A stretch of 64,000 bases of DNA, taken from NCBI GenBank assembly GCA_015350385.1, contig WNKI01000001.1, forward strand, positions 8,211,689-8,275,688. Reading direction: 5' to 3'. Shown one piece after another: positions 59,646 to 64,000 of this stretch (within the stretch, counting starts at the first letter, position 1; every line of letters starts with the position of its first letter). The position numbers and the translations under genes are program-made. This stretch comes from Aculops lycopersici. Lineage: Eukaryota > Arthropoda > Arachnida > Trombidiformes > Eriophyidae. Below the pieces are notes generated by a model, which saw nothing but the letters and a program-made list of their open reading frames with translations, was not told the DNA's origin and did no database searches.

Positions 59646-62216
59646 TCATTTCCTTCTAGACTTGGAACCCTTACGAGACTTCATCTTGGATTGACCGGAC
59701 TTCTTGTTTGGTGCAAAGGAATTGTTGCCTCTCTTGCCCTTTTTGTTTCTTGTCTTCCCGCCTGAACTGGACTTTTTGCCCTTTTTGCCGCCTTTCGACT
59801 CGCGACGCGCCTTAGCCTGGAGGTCTTTCTTCATCCTGCCATCAACCATCTTATATTTGCCCTTGCCAGGCTTCTTCGTGGGTAGTCCCTTACGTCCAAC
59901 AACCAACTGGACTTCCTTCTTCTTAACCTTGGTGGCATTCTTGTAAACAGCCTTAATTGAATTGATCCTCTCACGCTGGGTAATGTCCTCGTTGGATGTG
60001 ATTGCATCAACCTTCTTCTTCACCTTCTCCATCTTTCTCATGGCTCTGCGCTTTTGTCTCACTTTGGCTTGCATCACCTTTTTGATAGGCTTAGAGTCGA
60101 TTTCCCTGAGGCGCTCTTTGTACTCCTTCATCATTTCTTGATCGACAGGTACATTTCTCCGGTTATACTTTTCCTCCTCTTCACGGAACCACTTTGGTGC
60201 TAGGTGCAAGTCGGCATGTGCGTACCTATTCCAGGCCTCATCTTCGATATCCTTGCGAGCTTTGTCTGAGCTGACCATCATGCCAGCCAGAGCCATGCCT
60301 TTTGGGTCCAATTTTATTTTCTTACTCTTCCTAGTATCTTGCTTCTCACTATCTGACTCCTCGCTATCATCACTTGAGCTAGACTCAGCATCGAACCTCG
60401 ACAGGTCCTCTGTTGAAGCTCCCGAGTCGCGACTTGGTGTTGGAGTTATACCGAGTTCATTTGTTTCGGTTCTTTCCTTGGCTAGCTTGTCAACCATATC
60501 AATCTCAAATTCTTTTTCGAGATCTACGTCCATGAAGTCTTTGCCGTCGAAGAACCTTGCAGCGGCAGCTACTTTGGCTTGACTCACATCCAAGAGATCG
60601 GTTAGTAGGCCACCTCCTCTATTGTTATTAGAATTGAGTCGCTTAATCGCATCCGTTCCATTTGTACTTTTCAAGATCTTCTTTGGTGCGACTATAGTTT
60701 CTTCTTCAGGTTTCTCTGGAACTGGCTCGTCGTCATCGGGTTCTTCCTCGCTTTCATCAGGGTAATCCTTGTCGAGTTCGAAGTATTGAACATCAGCTAC
60801 ACGAGAGAAAGTGACGCTCTTCTTTTTCTTGCCTGATTCCATATCCTCGTTAGGATCCACAGTCTCTTCAACCACCTCATCTGGTTCGACATTGTCTATC
60901 TTGGCTAGAGTCTTTTTGCCGTTGATTTTATCTAATCTGAAAAGTTCGTGCTCTTCTTCAATCAAAATATCGCCTTGATTGACCATGCCGTAAGCGACTC
61001 GTTGTTGGTAGTCTCTATTTCTTTTCTCTTCCTTTTTCTTCAGCTTTCTAAGTTCCTTGCGCTTCTCGTCTTGTTGTTGATGCTCAATGTCGTCGAGCTG
61101 GAGCTCTGGAACTGTCTCGACATCGTCATCGTCGTCGGAGTAGATTGTTAGGTGGTCAAGGTTGTCTGGATCTCCGTCACCATCTTCGTTGGCTGTTCCT
61201 GAAGCCGCTCTCTCTTTGATTGCTTTCATTAGCTTGGCTGTTAGATCTTTTCTCAACTCGCGGCGCCATTTCAATAGTCTTAGTAAGTCTTTACGCCCCA
61301 AAACCTTGAGATCCTTACAACATTCCTTGATTTCCTCTGTCGTTGATGTATGACTTAATATATCCTCATTAGAGAGTTTGATCTCATGGCACTGTGCTAA
61401 ATGATCCATGTGGCTGCTACCGGTGACAAATTGCACATCGCTAATAACCTTTAGTACATCGCCATCCTCATATCCTTGAGCCTTAGCCTTCTTAACTTTA
61501 TTGGCTGGTTTTAGAAGATCAGCCTTCTGCTTCTTGAGAGTCTCGTCGAAGTTTGATATGTCAGCAAAGAGGAAGGTGGGGTCGAAGAATCTTGGATCAA
61601 TGTCGGCAGGTTTTTGATAGTTTTGGCATACGACGAAGATTTCTGCAGATTCAGATCTCGAAGCTTGTGGCTTGGTTGCGTGAACTTTCTTGAAAAGCTT
61701 GCCAAAGACCCATAACAAGGAGTTGTAGTCTGAGGACCTAAAAACTTTAGTAATAAACCAACCACCTTTGTTCAGGTGGTTACAAGCTAGCTTTAGGGCA
61801 TTAACAACAAGAACATTCTGTCCATAGGCATCGTGCAGCCAGTTCTTACCGATGTTGGGTGCACCGTCGTGCAAAACTATATCGGCTTTCCAATTTGCGA
61901 GATTGTTCTCCAATGTTTCTGAGCACTCCTTAGTGGTAATATCAGATTGGAAGGTGAGTACATTTCTAATTGGTGTAATAGGCACAAGATCAACTCCAAG
62001 AATAACACTAGTGACCGGCATAAATTCCGAAGCAACTTGCAACCAACCTCCAGGTGCAGCACAAAGATCGATGCATACTCTTGAGTTTTCTAGGAATTGG
62101 AACTTTCTATTCAATTGAATTAACTTGAATGCAGCTCTAGATCTGTAACCCTTTTGCTTGGCTAACTTATAATAATTATCCTTACGCTGTTTTCCTACTT
62201 TTGTTTTCTTACCCAT
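59646..62216 (-). CDS. FTSJ3: FTSJ3/Spb1 rRNA 2'-O-methyltransferase
   Basis: Nucleolar methyltransferase of the RrmJ/FtsJ fold that acts on 27S/large-subunit pre-rRNA and is required for ribosome assembly. Intronless, 856 residues, family length. SAM motif CIDLCAAPGGWLQVAS at about 48-63. The K-D-K-E catalytic tetrad is visible as K31 (RAAFK), D117 (VLHDGAPN), K157 (FITKVFR) and E192 (SRSESAEIFVV). The DUF3381 helical region follows, then a long acidic stretch, then the Spb1 C-terminal domain with AEIWYRR-type context (DLHLAPKWFREEEEKYNRRN, RQKRRAMRKMEKVKKK) and a very basic tail. Divergent from XAB2 across 310 bp. Confidence 0.95.
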   Translation of the reverse strand: MGKKTKVGKQRKDNYYKLAKQKGYRSRAAFKLIQLNRKFQFLENSRVCIDLCAAPGGWLQVASEFMPVTSVILGVDLVPITPIRNVLTFQSDITTKECSETLENNLANWKADIVLHDGAPNIGKNWLHDAYGQNVLVVNALKLACNHLNKGGWFITKVFRSSDYNSLLWVFGKLFKKVHATKPQASRSESAEIFVVCQNYQKPADIDPRFFDPTFLFADISNFDETLKKQKADLLKPANKVKKAKAQGYEDGDVLKVISDVQFVTGSSHMDHLAQCHEIKLSNEDILSHTSTTEEIKECCKDLKVLGRKDLLRLLKWRRELRKDLTAKLMKAIKERAASGTANEDGDGDPDNLDHLTIYSDDDDDVETVPELQLDDIEHQQQDEKRKELRKLKKKEEKRNRDYQQRVAYGMVNQGDILIEEEHELFRLDKINGKKTLAKIDNVEPDEVVEETVDPNEDMESGKKKKSVTFSRVADVQYFELDKDYPDESEEEPDDDEPVPEKPEEETIVAPKKILKSTNGTDAIKRLNSNNNRGGGLLTDLLDVSQAKVAAAARFFDGKDFMDVDLEKEFEIDMVDKLAKERTETNELGITPTPSRDSGASTEDLSRFDAESSSSDDSEESDSEKQDTRKSKKIKLDPKGMALAGMMVSSDKARKDIEDEAWNRYAHADLHLAPKWFREEEEKYNRRNVPVDQEMMKEYKERLREIDSKPIKKVMQAKVRQKRRAMRKMEKVKKKVDAITSNEDITQRERINSIKAVYKNATKVKKKEVQLVVGRKGLPTKKPGKGKYKMVDGRMKKDLQAKARRESKGGKKGKKSSSGGKTRNKKGKRGNNSFAPNKKSGQSKMKSRKGSKSRRK

Positions 62217-62526
62217 GGTTGCTAGTTATAGTAGACTGATAGATTGATGAACTTGTTTAAATGTCTACCAGGTAATAGGTCGAACCACTGAATGGAATCC
62301 GCATGTGTGTTTCAGTGTCGCACGATCAACAACGTGGGCAACGTGCTTATTTGGAAGCGACGAGCGAGTGGCCGAGTGAGAGAGACATGGAGAAAGAATC
62401 CGACACACGCTTCAAATGGTTCTTTGTGTTGCGCTGCGTTTCGCGGACACAAAATGACGAAATATTCTGCAGGCCAATAATGAACGTTGCTGCAAACATT
62501 TATGATGATGGATTCTCTTGGACGTC
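62217..62526. promoter_or_regulatory. Divergent promoter between FTSJ3 and XAB2
   Basis: 310 bp with no TATA box recognised. Two short plus-strand frames start at about 62292-62303 and end just before or past the XAB2 start; they are in other frames and not called. Confidence 0.45.
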
Positions 62527-64000
62527 ATGGATCCAGATATTGATGATGATGATCTCTTGGGTCAGCCAGAATGGCGGCCCTTAAGTATATTACCTTGTTC
62601 AGCTGAATTGGAGCTCTCGGATCCACATTATGCAAATACATTATACGAAAAGGCCATTAGGGAGAACGCAGGTAGTTATAAATTATGGCACGCATATCTC
62701 CAGCATCGGGTGCGGATTCTGCGAGGGAAACCGTTAGATTCGGACGACTATGTCGAAATCAATAACCTTTTTGAGAGGGCACTCGTCTTTATGCACAAAA
62801 TGCCAAGGATATGGATTGAATATTGCACTTTACTAGACAGTCAACTATTGGTTACACGAACACGAAGAACTTTTAATCGAGCACTTGAGGCGCTACCTAT
62901 CACTCAACATTCCAGGATCTGGCCACTCTATCTTAAATTTGCAAAAAATGATCATGTGCCAGTCGAAACTGCCGTACGTATATTCAATAGACATCGGCAA
63001 TTGAGGCCGGAGTACGACGAGGAGTTTATAGATTATCTCTACGTCAAGAATAGAATCGATGAAGCCGCAACACTTCTCTGTGATGTCATCAACCGTCCCA
63101 ACTTTCAATCTAAGAAAAACAAGACCAAGTATCAACTATGGGAGGAGCTCTGTGATATGATATGCGAGTTTGCCGACCAGATTCACGGCGTCAATTCTGA
63201 AGCTATCCTTAGAGATGGTATTGCCAGGTATCATGACCAACAAGGGCGGTTATGGAACTCTCTGGCCCGTTACAATGTGCAATTAGGTATGTTCGCAAAT
63301 GCAAGAAACATCTATGACGAAGCTATCAATACTGTAACTACAAAGAAAGATTTTGTCGAGGTTTGGGAGGCTTACACTAACTTTGAAGAAAAGTACCTTG
63401 AGCACCTCCTAGAGATTGAAGATCCCACCGATGATCAAAAGTTTGAGATTGAACTTAGGCATGCTTCTCTCGAGGAGCTCATCACAAACAATGGATTGTT
63501 GCTTAATCGAGTAGCTCTTAGACAGAACCCTCACAATGTTCGGGAGTGGCAAAAGAGAATTACGCTCTGTGATCAAGTCGAGGAGTCCGAAAAGATGAAG
63601 GAGGAGACTTATATTGAAGCGCTCAGGACTGTTGATCCAAAACAAGCTCTCGGTCAGTATGAAGAGCTCTGGATTGGATATGCAATGTTCCACGCATTAT
63701 CAGGCCGGATATCGAGGTCTCGCGATATATTCAACAAGGCAGTAGAGGCCAAGTTTACCAAGTATGACGAATTGGCTAAAGTTTGGTGCGCCTACATAGA
63801 ACTTGAGATCAAGCTCGGTTCTGACAAGGCATTGAAGTTAGCCAGACAAGCAACAGCCACCATCAAGAATCTCAGACTATGGTCGCTTTATGCAGACTTG
63901 GAAGAAAACCAGGGTAACTTCAATTCAACCAAAGCTGTCTATGAAAGAATACTTGACCTAAAGATTGCAACACCACAGCTAGTTTTGAATTATGCCAAAT
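62527..64000 (+). CDS. XAB2: XAB2/SYF1 HAT-repeat splicing factor, 3' part outside the window
   Basis: Component of the Prp19-associated (NTC/IBC) spliceosome complex, also linked to transcription-coupled repair. Open from ATG at 62527 to the window edge: 491 codons of an expected 800-850, no intron so far. HAT (half-a-TPR) repeats run throughout: GSYKLWHAYL, FMHKMPRIWIEYC, VTRTRRTFNRALEALPITQHSRIWPLYL, YQLWEELCDMI, RLWNSLARYNVQLGMFANARNIYDEAI, LRQNPHNVREWQKRI, and FNSTKAVYERILDLKIATPQLVLNYAK at the edge. The order and wording match XAB2/Syf1 closely. The N-terminus (MDPDIDDDDLLGQPEW) is acidic and short, like the family. Confidence 0.94.
   Translation, partial: MDPDIDDDDLLGQPEWRPLSILPCSAELELSDPHYANTLYEKAIRENAGSYKLWHAYLQHRVRILRGKPLDSDDYVEINNLFERALVFMHKMPRIWIEYCTLLDSQLLVTRTRRTFNRALEALPITQHSRIWPLYLKFAKNDHVPVETAVRIFNRHRQLRPEYDEEFIDYLYVKNRIDEAATLLCDVINRPNFQSKKNKTKYQLWEELCDMICEFADQIHGVNSEAILRDGIARYHDQQGRLWNSLARYNVQLGMFANARNIYDEAINTVTTKKDFVEVWEAYTNFEEKYLEHLLEIEDPTDDQKFEIELRHASLEELITNNGLLLNRVALRQNPHNVREWQKRITLCDQVEESEKMKEETYIEALRTVDPKQALGQYEELWIGYAMFHALSGRISRSRDIFNKAVEAKFTKYDELAKVWCAYIELEIKLGSDKALKLARQATATIKNLRLWSLYADLEENQGNFNSTKAVYERILDLKIATPQLVLNYAK

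Overview
This is a 64 kb piece of a compact animal nuclear genome. Every recognisable gene is a metazoan housekeeping or signalling gene, and the secreted chitin-binding protein at 50.4-54.2 kb points to an ecdysozoan, most likely an arthropod. About 23 protein genes fit in 64 kb. Most are single open exons, introns (where seen) are usually 77-98 bp, and several proteins are clearly shorter than their usual relatives. That combination resembles the reduced genomes of some acariform (for example eriophyoid) mites, but the organism is an inference and not proven here.

Layout, left to right. A short UNR/CSDE1-like RNA-binding protein (-, 0.2-1.7 kb) is divergent from a BICRA/GLTSCR1 subunit of ncBAF-type SWI/SNF (+, 3.6-8.3 kb). 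A spliced four-helix MARVEL-like membrane protein (-, 8.8-10.5 kb) and a Scratch-type SNAG zinc-finger repressor (+, 15.3-16.4 kb) flank 4.8 kb of non-coding DNA rich in GA tracts and hairpins. A dense block follows: BAP55/ACTL6 actin-related protein (-), MKK3/6-type kinase (+), SLC44 choline-transporter-like protein (-), UBE2D (-), HSPE1 (+), EMC1 (-), riboflavin kinase (+), a TAF5-like WD40 protein (-), SLC17-type transporter (+) and an orphan four-TM protein (-). Then come a small basic protein ending in a CaaX box (+), a possible tiny spliced gene (-), a reduced PATJ (+) and pantothenate kinase (-). About 8.2 kb of non-coding DNA lies upstream of a 1219-residue Gln/Glu/Thr-rich chitin-binding protein (+). 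The right end holds a small KASH-like protein (-), a mini CCDC6 (+), a histone H4 with a 4-residue N-terminal insertion (-), a catalytically dead ALDH16-like protein (+), the rRNA methyltransferase FTSJ3/Spb1 (-) and the start of XAB2/SYF1 (+), cut by the window edge.

Genes are arranged as alternating divergent and convergent pairs. Divergent pairs share promoters of 0.3-1.8 kb, and convergent pairs end within 80-300 bp of each other, sometimes with abutting poly(A) signals. There is no operon-like logic. The genes serve chromatin and transcription (BICRA, BAP55, TAF5-like, H4, Scratch), RNA (UNR, FTSJ3, XAB2), cofactors (RFK, PANK), membrane traffic or structure (EMC1, SLC44, SLC17, MARVEL, KASH, PATJ) and stress or ubiquitin functions (MKK, UBE2D, HSPE1). 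The most unusual observations are the altered H4 tail, the Cys/His motif inserted in the kinase, the basic CaaX protein, and the repeated pattern of domain loss (UNR, PATJ, TAF5-like, CCDC6, EMC1). No tRNA, rRNA, transposon or CRISPR was recognised.
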